Shown: positions 1 through 8,101 of the stretch, piece by piece | How the letters are laid out: the number at the start of each line of letters is the position of its first letter | Position numbering within the stretch: the first letter of the stretch is position 1 | Assembly (NCBI GenBank): GCA_903903925.1 | Contig: CAIVAU010000245.1 | Coordinates: 1-57,372, forward strand | Direction of reading: 5' to 3' | DNA from: an uncultured cyanobacterium | GTDB lineage: Bacteria; Cyanobacteriota; Cyanobacteriia; Cyanobacteriales; Nostocaceae | DNA: 57,372 bases | Notes under the pieces: generated by a model | Told to the model about the DNA's origin: nothing | Seen by the model: only the letters and a program-made list of their open reading frames with translations | Database searches by the model: none | Made by a program: the position numbers and the translations under genes

Positions 1-191
1 ACGTTGGCGTTCGCGCAGCGTCTCGTAGAGAACCCCGCCGCTAGGCATCGCCTCTCCCTTCCCCAAAATAGTTCTTTTGTACTATTTTTGAGTTTCAAAA
101 TGGCGGTTAATATTCTATTTTTTTCAAAATGAGAATTGCTGCAAAGCAGAGAGTAAAATGCTACCTAATTTGAACTCAGCATCATAAACCA
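1..191. other. Left-edge intergenic region with dispersed repeat fragment
   Basis: The first 60 bases carry GC-rich words such as GCAGCGTCTCGTAGAGAA, of a kind scattered through many cyanobacterial genomes. The following 130 bases are AT-rich leader of the monooxygenase gene. I see no coding region and no convincing promoter here, and any upstream gene lies outside the window. Confidence 0.4.
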
Positions 192-1355
192 ATGCTCACG
201 GAACCGATAAAATCTGTTGCAATAAGAACACCCAAACGCTTAGCTGAAGTAGCTTGGTTTGACGACCTTTGCGGCGGAGATACACAATATTTAGGCGTAC
301 TAGACAGCAAACGCCGAAGCAACTACAATCACTGCCGCAACATCATGCTAACCGCTGAGCGAATGGGCTTTAGCAACATACTGTTGCCAACCTCATACCT
401 TGTTGGACAGGAAGTGATTCCCTTTGCTGGAGCCATGGGAGCGCAAACCTCAACCATCAATATGTTAACAGCTTTGCGGACAGGGGAAATCTTCCCAACT
501 ATGCTAGCACGTCATATCGCTACACTCGACCATATTCTCAAAGGGCGATTAACTATCAACATCATTAATTCTGATTTACCTGGGATCAAAGAAAGTCCCG
601 AACTGCGTTACAAACGATGTTCCGAAACAATTGACATCCTCAAACAAGCTTGGACGCAGGAAAGCATTGACTTTGAAGGCGAAATCTATCAAGTAAAACT
701 CTCCACCACCGACCCGGTAAAACCCTATCAGCAAAATGGCGGACCATTGCTCTATTTCGGCGGGATTTCGGAAGGTTCAAAAGAGGTGTGTGCTAAATAC
801 TGTGATGTGTTCCTCATGTGGCCCGAACCAGAAGAAAGCATCTACGCAACCATGCAGGACATGAGCGATCGCGCAGCCAAATATCGTCGTCAGATTGACT
901 TTGGCTTCCGCGTTCATGTGATCGTGCGGGAAACGGAAGAGGAAGCCCGCTTCTACGCTAAGGACATTATGTCAAAATTTGATCCCAAACGGTTTAACCT
1001 TAAAGAACGCACACAAGATCATAAATCACTGGGAGTCTTGCGGCAGGATGAGTTCCGGGCTAAATCGACCGATGATTACCTGGAACCGTTGTTGTGGGGT
1101 GGTATTGGTCGGGCGAGATCGGGCTGTGGGGCAGCATTGGTCGGTACACCAGACCAAATTCTTTGGAAGATAAATCGTTATATGGATATGGGTATTCGGG
1201 CATTCGTCTTATCAGGTTATCCTCTAATTGAGGAATGTGAAATATTTGGAAAGCACGTTTTGCCGCATCTATCCACAGTTAAATTATCAGTGGTACAGGG
1301 ACGTACTCCTGCTGAAGAGCCGACTACACCGTTGACTACGGCAGCGCTACGGTAG
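192..1355 (+). CDS. LLM-class flavin-dependent monooxygenase, SsuD-like
   Basis: A 387-residue protein of the bacterial luciferase-like family, close in size and pattern to alkanesulfonate monooxygenase SsuD. That enzyme uses reduced FMN and O2 to split a C-S bond and release sulfite. The TIM-barrel core is recognisable: ERMGFSNILLPTSY near residues 57-70, TALRTGEIFPTMLARHIATL near 92-111, a YFGGISEGSK segment near 188-197, and a C-terminal VGTPDQI segment near 318. It begins with ATG; the last 20 residues look like a non-conserved tail. It lies 19 kb left of the sulfur-type island, so a shared pathway is only an inference. No flavin reductase is adjacent. The substrate could equally be another small molecule, because the family is broad. 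Confidence 0.85.
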   Translation: MLTEPIKSVAIRTPKRLAEVAWFDDLCGGDTQYLGVLDSKRRSNYNHCRNIMLTAERMGFSNILLPTSYLVGQEVIPFAGAMGAQTSTINMLTALRTGEIFPTMLARHIATLDHILKGRLTINIINSDLPGIKESPELRYKRCSETIDILKQAWTQESIDFEGEIYQVKLSTTDPVKPYQQNGGPLLYFGGISEGSKEVCAKYCDVFLMWPEPEESIYATMQDMSDRAAKYRRQIDFGFRVHVIVRETEEEARFYAKDIMSKFDPKRFNLKERTQDHKSLGVLRQDEFRAKSTDDYLEPLLWGGIGRARSGCGAALVGTPDQILWKINRYMDMGIRAFVLSGYPLIEECEIFGKHVLPHLSTVKLSVVQGRTPAEEPTTPLTTAALR

Positions 1356-1385
1356 GAAATTGTCATATTATGAACCAGAATCGGT

Positions 1386-1415
1386 GGTAGAGGTGCAATG
1401 CCTTGCACCCCTACC
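1386..1415. repeat. Dispersed REP-like hairpin, copy 1
   Basis: A 13-base stem (GGTAGAGGTGCAA / TTGCACCCCTACC, one wobble) encloses the loop TGCC. A near-identical hairpin occurs at 33310-33337, so this is a dispersed palindromic repeat. It lies 31 bases after the monooxygenase stop and could act as a transcript end, but it has no T-run. Confidence 0.6.
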
Positions 1416-1481
1416 AAGGATTTCAACGAAGGCATGATTAATTTTCACGACTATGTCTAATAGGCACCCCATCAACATTAA

Positions 1482-1799
1482 TCATCGCGCCTGAGGTAGA
1501 TTTCCTTGCAGTAGCATTTGACTTGCAAGGGCTTGACAGCTAGGACAATCGCAGCCAAAAGTTTTTAAGGCAAGCTGTTTCACTCTTTCAGTGTCGGTAG
1601 AACGGATTGATGGGAATTCGTTGTCTTGTTTAATGACAGGTGTGTTAACTTGTTGAGTCTGGGTTGAGTCTAGTTTGGGTAAGGCTAACTGTTCGGGGGT
1701 AGCCTTCACAGCCAAAGCTGGACTAGCACTCAATTGCATTAAGCCAAAAAGGCTAGAGGAGCAAAGTAAAGCAAATACAATTTTAGTCATGGTTGTCAT
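1482..1799 (-). CDS. Small exported protein with a Cys-Asp-Cys-x2-Cys motif
   Basis: A 105-residue unknown protein. Residues 1-30 form a clear signal peptide: a short charged start, a hydrophobic stretch, then ASPALA before the probable cut. The mature part is Pro/Gln/Thr-rich and ends in a conserved-looking segment with CDCPSC near residues 83-88, which could hold a metal or form disulfides. No known domain is recognised. The upstream ATG at 1799 and a second ATG at 1790 are both possible starts. It stands alone between the monooxygenase and the WD40 gene. Confidence 0.6.
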   Translation of the reverse strand: MTTMTKIVFALLCSSSLFGLMQLSASPALAVKATPEQLALPKLDSTQTQQVNTPVIKQDNEFPSIRSTDTERVKQLALKTFGCDCPSCQALASQMLLQGNLPQAR

Positions 1800-1903
1800 T
1801 AGATAGATTTTATGCTTAGTATAAGTGACCTAGCTAAAAATCACCATTACAGTTCTTAAATTTGAGTCAACTGCTTCAGAGGGTGTGGTTGTTTTGTCTT
1901 CCC

Positions 1904-2950
1904 CTAAACCCCACACCCCGTTCCTGACCAAACAACCAATTCACCACTTTCAGCGCCTGCTGCTAGTAGCTGACCTTGAGGATGCCAAGCTAAGCAAGAA
2001 AAACCTGATAATACACCTGTAAGAATTTGGATGACTTGGCTTGCTTCCTCCCAAAGACAAATCCAGCCGTCAGCACCGGCGGAAGCAAGGAGAAAGCTTT
2101 TGGGTGCAAAGGCGATCGCATGAATAATATCAACATGATTCGTTAATACTCTAGCTTCCCAACCCACAGCGTCATCAGCCTGCTTCTCCCATACTACAAT
2201 CCCATCCATACTACAGGAAGCCAGGAGAGGCGCACCCTTCTCCGTGATGGGTTCTGACCATGCAAGTTGGCGAATCTTGCCAGGAAAGCCTCGCATTACC
2301 CAAGGTTCCGGGTTATTCCACGCCATCACAACGAGGGTTTGATCTAGATTACCCGCAGCCAAAAATTTGCCATCGGGAGACCAGGCGATCGCTAAACTAG
2401 CTGAAGGAATATGCAGGATGTATGGATCATCACTCCAGTCTTGGCAATTCCACACTTTGACTCCCTGATAACCACCAACAGCAAGATACTGACCATCGCA
2501 ACGCCAATCAATACCAAATACTGAAGAAGAATCGAAATTCAGTGTAACAACAATTTCACGAGTATCCGCATCCCAAACTTGGACATAACGCCCTAAACCC
2601 AAAGCCAACAGATGACTATTAGGACTCCAAGTCAGCTTGTCAACCCAAGCTGGAGAATTTTCCAAAGTAACAATTAATTCATCTTCTCGCCAAATTTTCA
2701 CCCTTCCATCTTGTCCCCCAACGGCTAAAAACTGCCCATCTTGGGAAAAAGCAACGCAGTCTACTGATTCACCATTACCAGTCTGCAAGGTTGTTAGACT
2801 ACCATTTTGCCACAGTACAACCTCCCCAGCCGCAGACGTTGCTGCTAGGGTTGTACCGTCTGGAGACCAAGCGATCGCAGTTACGTAATCTGAAAGGGTT
2901 GCTGAATAGTGTTCTTCAAATTCCTTAGTGTTGAGGATGGAGGAGTTCAT
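1904..2950 (-). CDS. WD40-repeat beta-propeller protein
   Basis: A 348-residue protein made almost entirely of WD40 repeats. About eight units can be seen, starting near residues 16, 57, 97, 141, 183, 225, 273 and 312. Typical unit features are AIAWSPDGTTLAA, VAFSQDGQFLAVGG and endings such as VKIW, VVLW and ICLWE. It has no signal peptide, kinase or NTPase domain. WD40 propellers are scaffolds for protein complexes, and the partner is unknown. The leader upstream of the ATG is filled with a GGTTGTT heptamer array, with no evident ribosome binding site. Confidence 0.85.
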   Translation of the reverse strand: MNSSILNTKEFEEHYSATLSDYVTAIAWSPDGTTLAATSAAGEVVLWQNGSLTTLQTGNGESVDCVAFSQDGQFLAVGGQDGRVKIWREDELIVTLENSPAWVDKLTWSPNSHLLALGLGRYVQVWDADTREIVVTLNFDSSSVFGIDWRCDGQYLAVGGYQGVKVWNCQDWSDDPYILHIPSASLAIAWSPDGKFLAAGNLDQTLVVMAWNNPEPWVMRGFPGKIRQLAWSEPITEKGAPLLASCSMDGIVVWEKQADDAVGWEARVLTNHVDIIHAIAFAPKSFLLASAGADGWICLWEEASQVIQILTGVLSGFSCLAWHPQGQLLAAGAESGELVVWSGTGCGV

Positions 2951-2998
2951 TTATTGGTTGTTAGTTGTTGGTTGTTGGTTGTTGGTTATTGGTGGTTA
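2951..2998. repeat. GGTTGTT-type short tandem repeat array
   Basis: Five to six imperfect copies of a TTGTTGG heptamer lie directly upstream of the WD40 start codon. This is the classic short tandemly repeated repetitive (STRR) class of heterocystous cyanobacteria. The rest of the gap to 3302 holds a hairpin (listed separately) and no convincing gene. Confidence 0.75.
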
Positions 2999-3149
2999 TA
3001 TGGCATTTTATACTAAATTAGATAAGCTTACCCTGCTCATCATTGCTGTCTAGTTGCTGCTCAGTTTCAAGGCAGTCCTATTCCTATAGACTACGACCTC
3101 TAAGACGTCTCGCGGGAGGCTTAAACATAAACTGCGGTTTATAAAACTG

Positions 3150-3184
3150 CCCCCAGCGATTGTTTTCGAGGCATGCGCTGGGGG
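3150..3184. promoter_or_regulatory. Nine-base hairpin upstream of the XRE regulator
   Basis: CCCCCAGCG at 3150-3158 pairs perfectly with CGCTGGGGG at 3176-3184 around a 17-base loop and is followed by TATTGTTTT. An imperfect palindrome, GCGGTTTATAAAACTGC, lies just before it. It sits about 120 bases before the XRE gene and could be a terminator/attenuator or an operator. The sequence does not decide between these. Confidence 0.45.
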
Positions 3185-3302
3185 TATTGTTTTGTGCGGA
3201 CATCGCTTTCATTGCCAACAGCCAGGACTGCCAGAATTTTTGCGAAAACTTTAAACTCATAGTAGTCACCAAGACTCATTTAGTCAACCAGGAGATTACA
3301 AT

Positions 3303-3626
3303 GTGGATAGAAATGATCAGCAAAAACTTATGATCTCTCTTCTCTATGTCGATAGACTCAAATGGAGTCCTGAACTGGGTAAACGTTTGCAATCTTTACG
3401 CAGCGAGGTGAGTATGCGAGCGCTTGCTGAAAAAGTTAGTCAGAATGGTTTGACTTGTACCTATCAGTACATTCATAAGCTGGAAGTCGGAAAAGCCGAA
3501 GCTGTCTCTACAGAACTAATTCTGGCTATTTGTAATGCTCTAAATACCGATTTTAAAAAGCTCTTTCCTGCCGTCTATTTTGAGCCTTCTGAGCTTTTGC
3601 GGGTTTTACAAAATCATGTCGCTTAG
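3303..3626 (+). CDS. XRE-family helix-turn-helix regulator
   Basis: A 107-residue protein with an XRE/Cro-type fold at residues 21-90: LGKRLQSLRSEVSMRALAEK, then a recognition-helix region TYQYIHKLEVGKAE, then LILAICNALNTDFKKLFP. This is the usual size of a stand-alone phage or plasmid-type repressor. AGGAG at 3290-3294 is well placed for the GTG at 3303, but it is even better placed for an ATG at 3301. That ATG opens a 10-codon frame ending in a TGA overlapping the in-frame ATG at 3330. Translation may therefore start at 3303 or be coupled at 3330. The regulated genes are unknown; the two small genes downstream are candidates. Confidence 0.75.
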   Translation: MDRNDQQKLMISLLYVDRLKWSPELGKRLQSLRSEVSMRALAEKVSQNGLTCTYQYIHKLEVGKAEAVSTELILAICNALNTDFKKLFPAVYFEPSELLRVLQNHVA

Positions 3627-3745
3627 TGGTTAGTGCGTCTACTGCGAGTTGATAGAATGGAAAAAACAAAAGCGATCACGTAAGTTTCCTAGGCTAGTCG
3701 CGATCGCTCTCATTTAGTCCAATATCATCTCTTTTTCTAATCCCA

Positions 3746-4198
3746 ATGTATCACTACACCAACAGAACCAAACAAGTCATTAGTGTCGTAGCAATTGCTC
3801 TGTTCTTTTCCATCACTACCCTGAAATTAGATCAGGTGGAAGCGAATCCGATAACAGCACCTGAATGTAGGGATGTTCCATCATGTATCGTGATCGGTAC
3901 CGTGATTATTGGTGGGGTGGTATACTACCTAATCAAGAATACAGTAACCGGTGTGGTGCATAGGGTGTCGGCTCTTCATGTACCGCCAGCACATAGAGCC
4001 AACCAAAATAGCCATGAAGAAATTTTTGAGGGTCTAGTCTCTTCCGAGGAAGAGTGTAAAAGAAAAGCATTGATATATGGTGAGCGTGTTGGTGGACTAT
4101 GGACACACAGAATGGAAGATGCTGGTATTAGTAGTCCAGAGGGTAGCCCTGTTCCAAGTGGTAGACGTTTTAAATGTTTTGTAAAAAAGGTAGGGTAA
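3746..4198 (+). CDS. Small membrane-associated unknown protein
   Basis: A 150-residue protein of no recognised family. Residues 10-34 form a signal peptide or anchor ending in QVEANP, and a second hydrophobic stretch lies near residues 50-65 (CIVIGTVIIGGVVYYLI). The C-terminal half is charged and probably lies outside the cytoplasmic membrane. It contains four cysteines that could form disulfides. Its stop is followed after one base by the ATG of the next gene, so the two are probably translated together. A HIP1-bearing inverted repeat (AGCGATC at 3671, GATCGCT at 3702) precedes it. Confidence 0.55.
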   Translation: MYHYTNRTKQVISVVAIALFFSITTLKLDQVEANPITAPECRDVPSCIVIGTVIIGGVVYYLIKNTVTGVVHRVSALHVPPAHRANQNSHEEIFEGLVSSEEECKRKALIYGERVGGLWTHRMEDAGISSPEGSPVPSGRRFKCFVKKVG

Positions 4199-4199
4199 G

Positions 4200-4796
4200 A
4201 TGTTTCAAGGATTAAGAGACGGTACAACAATGCTCGTTAAAGTTTATCCAAGGAACCAAAGAATCGAGCATGATGATTTAATCAATCCTCAAAGCTTCTC
4301 AACTGAGAATCCCAAAGAACTTGTCGGCACATACTGCCACAAGGAAAAAGTTCTTTATCAAACGCAAACAGAGATAAAGTTCAGAAGATACAAGACTCCT
4401 CATTTGATTAAAGAGGTTGAACTAATAAACAGAAGCTCTGACACAGAAGAGATTTTCGGGATTGAAGAATCAAAGCATTTTCCCGTTGTCAAGGCAGGAG
4501 AAATAAGTCAAATTTTGAATTTGTATTGTGTTTTTGATACCGAACCTCATTCAGATGAGGAGCTTATTATCCATGAATACATAGATAATATCGGAACATT
4601 CTTTAGCGTTGATTATGAAAATAGCCTAGAAAAGCTAATAGCCATTCAGGTCTGGAATGGCTGGACACGCCAGGAAACTATGGAATCAATTGGAAAACTA
4701 CTTAAGCTTACTCCAGGTTTTGGTTTGGAAGATTTAGAATGGTTACGCCAGACAATGAATCTAAATTCAGAGCCAAATAACTCCCAAGCAGCGTAA
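4200..4796 (+). CDS. Hypothetical protein, 198 residues
   Basis: No family is recognised. The protein is soluble, acidic and without signal peptide or membrane segment. The middle (residues 60-150) looks like a beta-rich domain. The C-terminal part (WNGWTRQETMESIGKLLKLT) is helical and resembles a recognition-helix or adaptor segment. It begins one base after the upstream gene's stop, with AGGGTAAG just before the ATG, so it is the second gene of a two-gene operon. A second ATG eleven codons in (MLVKVY) is an alternative start. Confidence 0.5.
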   Translation: MFQGLRDGTTMLVKVYPRNQRIEHDDLINPQSFSTENPKELVGTYCHKEKVLYQTQTEIKFRRYKTPHLIKEVELINRSSDTEEIFGIEESKHFPVVKAGEISQILNLYCVFDTEPHSDEELIIHEYIDNIGTFFSVDYENSLEKLIAIQVWNGWTRQETMESIGKLLKLTPGFGLEDLEWLRQTMNLNSEPNNSQAA

Positions 4797-5008
4797 CTTT
4801 AATCAAAAAAAGAAGCTGCATCTCTACTGGGCGATCGCATAAAGGCACAGATAGTACTTATCCCTTGCCTGTGCGTGTTGCGATTGCGCAAAGCGCAGTG
4901 AGAAGCACTCTTTGCAATCGCTGAATCTATCAACGCCATTTCAAGAGCACGCTTGCTCATCAACATGTCTTTCGCGGGAGTCCCTCACGCTCATTCTGTA
5001 CTCAGAAT
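4797..5008. other. Intergenic, no gene seen
   Basis: This stretch contains a HIP1 site and scattered GC-rich words (for example TTTCGCGGGAGTCCCTCACG) resembling degraded dispersed repeats. I found no reading frame or promoter worth calling. It runs directly into the palindromic structure at 5009-5113. Confidence 0.4.
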
Positions 5009-5113
5009 CAGTGATGGGAGGGATAGCGCCGGTTCCGCATGTTGTGTCCTCCGACTAAACCTAAACGCAGTCAAGGGAGAGAGGAGGACGCGGACATGCG
5101 GAACCTGTCACTG
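5009..5113. other. Large nested palindrome next to the IscB remnant
   Basis: Three nested stems can be drawn. CAGTGA (5009-5014) pairs with TCACTG (5108-5113). GGTTCCGCATGT (5031-5042) pairs perfectly with ACATGCGGAACC (5094-5105). GTCCTCC (5046-5052) pairs with GGAGGAC (5083-5089). A small inner GACT/AGTC pair lies at 5053-5056 and 5069-5072. It starts 10 bases past the stop of the iscB fragment. It may be a terminal palindrome of an IS605-like element, an independent structured RNA, or a MITE-like repeat. Known IscB omega-RNAs lie upstream of iscB, so this is not in the expected omega-RNA place. Confidence 0.55.
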
Positions 5114-5122
5114 AACGGCTAA

Positions 5123-5698
5123 TTAAAGAAGGTTTAATTGACCATATTCCCTTTTGGGTGTTGGGGGAGTGGGAGGACGTTTGGGACTACGGAAAATGCA
5201 AAGGTTAGAACTTCTTTCTAGCAATTGAACATTGTTTGGATTGAATTGTCCAATTCTTGACCAATCGTGATCGTAGATTGAAATGTTCTTAGTCTTGGGT
5301 GTGTCGGTGTAACCGCCAATCCAACCACGAACTTTTTCACCCTTAAAAGTAACCTCTACATAATCACCAGATCTAAAACCAAACGGTGTAATCGTTCCAC
5401 CTTGACGCTTAAGAATTCCACCTTTTGAATAGTTTTCTTGGTGCAATTTCCTCCGGAACAATTTAGGACGGGTTAGAACAATGAAAGGAGAAGGTGTCAC
5501 CTTACAATCTCCTACCCATTTGTGACCATGTTCATTATACGTTTCCCAATATTTGTACTGGATGAAGTATGATGCTGCTAGAGCGATCGCATCGTTAGCG
5601 TGAGTTTCAGGTGTCTGCCTAGACTTGTTATTTCTGTCTTTGACTAACCCTAAATTATCCCTATACTTGCCAGTATCTAAAGAGTCAACCTCTACAAC
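5123..5698 (-). pseudogene. iscB: 3' remnant of an IscB-type RNA-guided nuclease gene
   Basis: An open frame of about 190 codons without a proper start encodes the C-terminal part of an IscB-family protein. It begins with VEVDSLDTGKYRDNLGL, then the RuvC-III motif PETHANDAIALA, in which the catalytic His and Asp are present. It continues with TPSPFIVLTRPK, RRKLHQ, the KRQGGTITPFGFRSGDYVEV segment and LGQF-like SRIGQFNPNNVQLLERS. Full IscB proteins are roughly 400-500 residues. The PLMP region, RuvC-I, bridge helix, HNH and RuvC-II are missing. The frame breaks at a stop near 5707, where a different small gene begins. A GTG at 5500 could start only the last 125 residues. A dead fragment is the likely reading. 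Confidence 0.75.
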
Positions 5699-5900
5699 TT
5701 TGGGTTACTGCGGCAACATTCTCAGTTAATTGTTGGATATTTGCCACTAAAACATCAATTGTTGCGCTTTGTGCATTGATATTAGCATTCGTCGCCGCAA
5801 TGGCATCATTCTGGCTGAGTATTGTTTCACCCATATTGGTGAAGAGAGTCTCTAGGCGAGTCAAACGGGTTTCCATAGAATTAGGTTGGTTCGTGGTCAC
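5685..5900 (-). pseudogene. Truncated small coiled-coil protein
   Basis: Seventy-one residues with a heptad pattern (METRLTRLETLFTNMGETI, then repeated ATNANIN/AQSATID-like units). This resembles the N-terminal part of small helical cyanobacterial proteins of unknown role. The last residues (SCRG) overlap the start of the iscB remnant in another frame, so the original C-terminus was probably lost at that junction. Starts are possible at GTG 5900 or ATG 5876. The upstream DNA is a heptamer repeat array. Confidence 0.4.
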
Positions 5901-5908
5901 GCCCCTTC

Positions 5909-6090
5909 GGGGAAGTCAAAAGTCAAAAGTCAAAAGTCAAAATTAAGTCCCATAAATAAATTCAGGGGCTTGTAACAATGACGTAGTATTTCTTGCTCTA
6001 CGCGTCGCGAAATACATTTCCCTTTGTTTTCCATAAATGAATTTAGGGGCTTGAATCCTTTTTTCTTTTGACTTTTGACTTTTGAGTTTT
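5909..6090. repeat. AGTCAAA heptamer arrays and a 23-base direct repeat
   Basis: Arrays of AGTCAAAA lie at 5909-5942 and, inverted, at 6060-6090. Between them, a 23-base unit beginning CCATAAATAAATTCAGGGG (5950-5972) recurs at 6031-6053 with two differences. Because the arrays point toward each other, the whole block is an inverted-repeat-flanked cassette. It could reflect recombination between STRR arrays. No gene is supported inside. Confidence 0.65.
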
Positions 6091-6111
6091 GACTTTGAGC
6101 GAAGCGAGCGG

Positions 6112-6327
6112 TCATGCCGATTCCTCCAACAATACAACTTTTTCTAAAAGTCCCTGCCTGATAACCTGCTCAATTAATTCCGATCTGGTGATTAAGCGCA
6201 TATCAGCAACTCGATCTAGCTCTTGAGATGCTGTAGAAGTCAACATAATCTGATAGCGCTGCTTCGTCTCGCCATATTTGTCGGGTTCAGCTCGTTTAGC
6301 TCTTGGCACTTTCTTAACTACATACAT
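6112..6327 (-). CDS. Ribbon-helix-helix-like small DNA-binding protein
   Basis: About 71 residues. The segment RYQIMLTSTASQELDRVADM followed by TRSELIEQVIRQGLLE has the strand-helix-helix pattern of MetJ/Arc/CopG-type proteins: a beta strand, then two helices with a Ser/Thr-Arg-Ser-Glu turn. Such proteins are often antitoxins or plasmid-copy regulators; no toxin gene is adjacent. I choose ATG 6327 because GAGG lies five bases before it. A GTG at 6333 is the longer alternative. The N-terminal lysine/arginine-rich segment may contact DNA. Confidence 0.6.
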   Translation of the reverse strand: MYVVKKVPRAKRAEPDKYGETKQRYQIMLTSTASQELDRVADMRLITRSELIEQVIRQGLLEKVVLLEESA

Positions 6328-6627
6328 AAACACCTCACTATCTAATCTACAAATTCATCTTACTACATATTTACAGACCTACATAACTCAACACATACAC
6401 ATATACATACCTACACATTATGATAGGGATATAAGACTCATGCGATCGCTCGCGCTTGATTTCACACGCATCCACGCCTAGTCACGACACAACAAGGCAA
6501 TTGAAGATAGCGCAGTCTACGCACCCGCGATCGCACAGGAACCCAATCCCACCCAAGAGAACAGCCATAGTATCGCTACTACCGACGCACAATTTCCCTT
6601 AACCTACTCCTGGTCTGCATTTTTGTC
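6328..6627. other. Intergenic, A/T- and CATA-rich
   Basis: Positions 6350-6425 are a low-complexity run of TACATA/CACATA words, followed by a HIP1-bearing stretch. I see no reading frame with a ribosome binding site and no RNA gene. Confidence 0.35.
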
Positions 6628-6798
6628 TCAGGGCAAGTCTCTGGTGCGGACTGCTTCTACCGTCTCTATTTCATAATGATCGCGCCGCTTTGACCGCCTG
6701 AGTCCCTCCTTAATCTCACGCCTCTCTTCATCCAGACGAGGCTTGACTGTTTCTCTGGGATTGGCTGACAAAATTAAGATTTTTCGGCGATCGCTCAT
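6628..6798 (-). pseudogene. N-terminal fragment of a CHAT/TIR-like effector gene
   Basis: A 56-codon frame starts MSDRRKILILSANPRET and continues with RLDEERREIKEGLRRSKRRD. This is the standard opening of a large cyanobacterial family in which this region leads into a caspase-like CHAT or effector-associated domain. The family proteins continue for hundreds of residues, whereas this frame stops after TRDLP. The start lies on a HIP1 site and no strong ribosome binding site is seen. It is best read as a truncated relic; nothing downstream on this strand continues it. Confidence 0.6.
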
Positions 6799-6880
6799 GG
6801 AAACTTCCTCGTCAGGCTTCTCTATAGCAAGACTGACTTTAACTATTTTGAAAAAGAAAAATTTTCATTCTTCTTAAAAC

Positions 6881-6947
<67 letters not shown>

Positions 6948-6950
6948 TGT

Positions 6951-7922
6951 TCATGCCATACAAGATAAAAAATCTTGTCTAAGTTTAGCTTCATCAAGGT
7001 TGCGACCGATGAAGACGAGTTCGTTTTTGGGGGTTTCGCTTTCTTTCCAAGGGCGATCGGGTTTACCGTCGAATAACATATGCACTCCTTGAAAGACAAA
7101 GCGGTTTTCTTCCCCAGCGAGATTCAAAATGCCTTTCATGCGGAAGATATCTGGGCCTTGAGTACGTAGTAACTCTGCCAACCAAGTTTGTAATTTTTCC
7201 CCATTGACTGCACCTTTTTCCACTAAAGCCACAGAGTACACGCTTTCATCATGTTGGTGAGCATCTTCGCCTAAGAAGTTGGGGTCAATTTCCAAAGCGC
7301 GATTGAGGTCGAAGGCTTTCACACCTAGTACCGTATCTATTGATACCTCAGAGTTGTGTGTGCGGTAAACCTTAGCCATAACATTCATTGCCCGAATCCG
7401 CTTTTCTAACTCATCCAGTTGCTCTGGCGCTACTAAATCGGTTTTATTGAGTAAAATAACATCAGCAAAAGCGATCTGCTCTTGCGCTTCATCTGCATCC
7501 CAGTGTTGCCAGATATGCTTGGCATCTACTACTGTTACCACTGCATCTAACTCTAACTTGTCCCGCATATCTTCATCAACAAAAAACGTCTGAATCACAG
7601 GTGCGGGATCAGCAAGTCCAGTGGTTTCAATGACTAAATGATCAAATTTATCCCGACGTTTCATCAAATTGCCGATAATCCGAATCAAATCGCCGCGAAC
7701 TGTACAGCAGATGCAGCCGTTATTCATTTCAAATATTTCTTCATCTGTATCGATAATCAACTGGTTATCAATACCCACCTCACCAAACTCGTTCACAATC
7801 ACAGCTACTTTTTTGCCATGTTCGTAGGTGAGGATGCGATTCAGCAGTGTCGTTTTGCCTGCTCCTAAATAGCCTGTCAGAACGGTAACTGGAACTGAAT
7901 CAAACGTTGTATCAGCTATCAT
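6951..7922 (-). CDS. CobW/G3E-family GTPase, putative metal chaperone
   Basis: A 323-residue COG0523 GTPase. The Walker A motif GYLGAGKTT lies at residues 17-25. The family metal-binding CxCC motif (GCICCT) is at Cys70, Cys72 and Cys73. A switch region ETTGLADPAP and the guanine-specificity motif LNKTDLV follow. The C-terminal CobW_C domain (residues about 215-320) ends with a short conserved tail. A His/Asp-rich stretch, EDAHQHDES, near residue 220 could bind metal. The family delivers zinc or cobalt to target metalloenzymes; the exact metal cannot be read from sequence. It stands alone; I saw no Zur-type box. Confidence 0.9.
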   Translation of the reverse strand: MIADTTFDSVPVTVLTGYLGAGKTTLLNRILTYEHGKKVAVIVNEFGEVGIDNQLIIDTDEEIFEMNNGCICCTVRGDLIRIIGNLMKRRDKFDHLVIETTGLADPAPVIQTFFVDEDMRDKLELDAVVTVVDAKHIWQHWDADEAQEQIAFADVILLNKTDLVAPEQLDELEKRIRAMNVMAKVYRTHNSEVSIDTVLGVKAFDLNRALEIDPNFLGEDAHQHDESVYSVALVEKGAVNGEKLQTWLAELLRTQGPDIFRMKGILNLAGEENRFVFQGVHMLFDGKPDRPWKESETPKNELVFIGRNLDEAKLRQDFLSCMA

Positions 7923-8101
7923 AGCTTTAATTTAGATAATGACTATCGCCTATGATATAGCAGAATTCAGGAGTCGGTAGAGGCTGAGTCAAGACAAAGC
8001 AACTTGATGAAGGAACTTTGCTGGAGGGTGGCGTAAAAAGATGGATTGGCCCTGAAGAAAAACTTTGGCATTGTCTAAAATTGATACAGAGCATCCCAAT
8101 T

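Noticed and set aside
3084..3272. Open frame of 62 codons on the minus strand
   Set aside because: No clear ribosome binding site or domain, and it covers the 3150-3184 hairpin. A chance frame is likely.
5909..6090. Repeat arrays that could suggest a CRISPR array
   Set aside because: The units are contiguous heptamers with no spacers of constant length and no cas gene nearby. They are STRR repeats.
6278..6481. Plus-strand frame rich in Thr, His and Tyr
   Set aside because: It arises from the low-complexity TACATA/CACATA run and overlaps the real minus-strand RHH gene.
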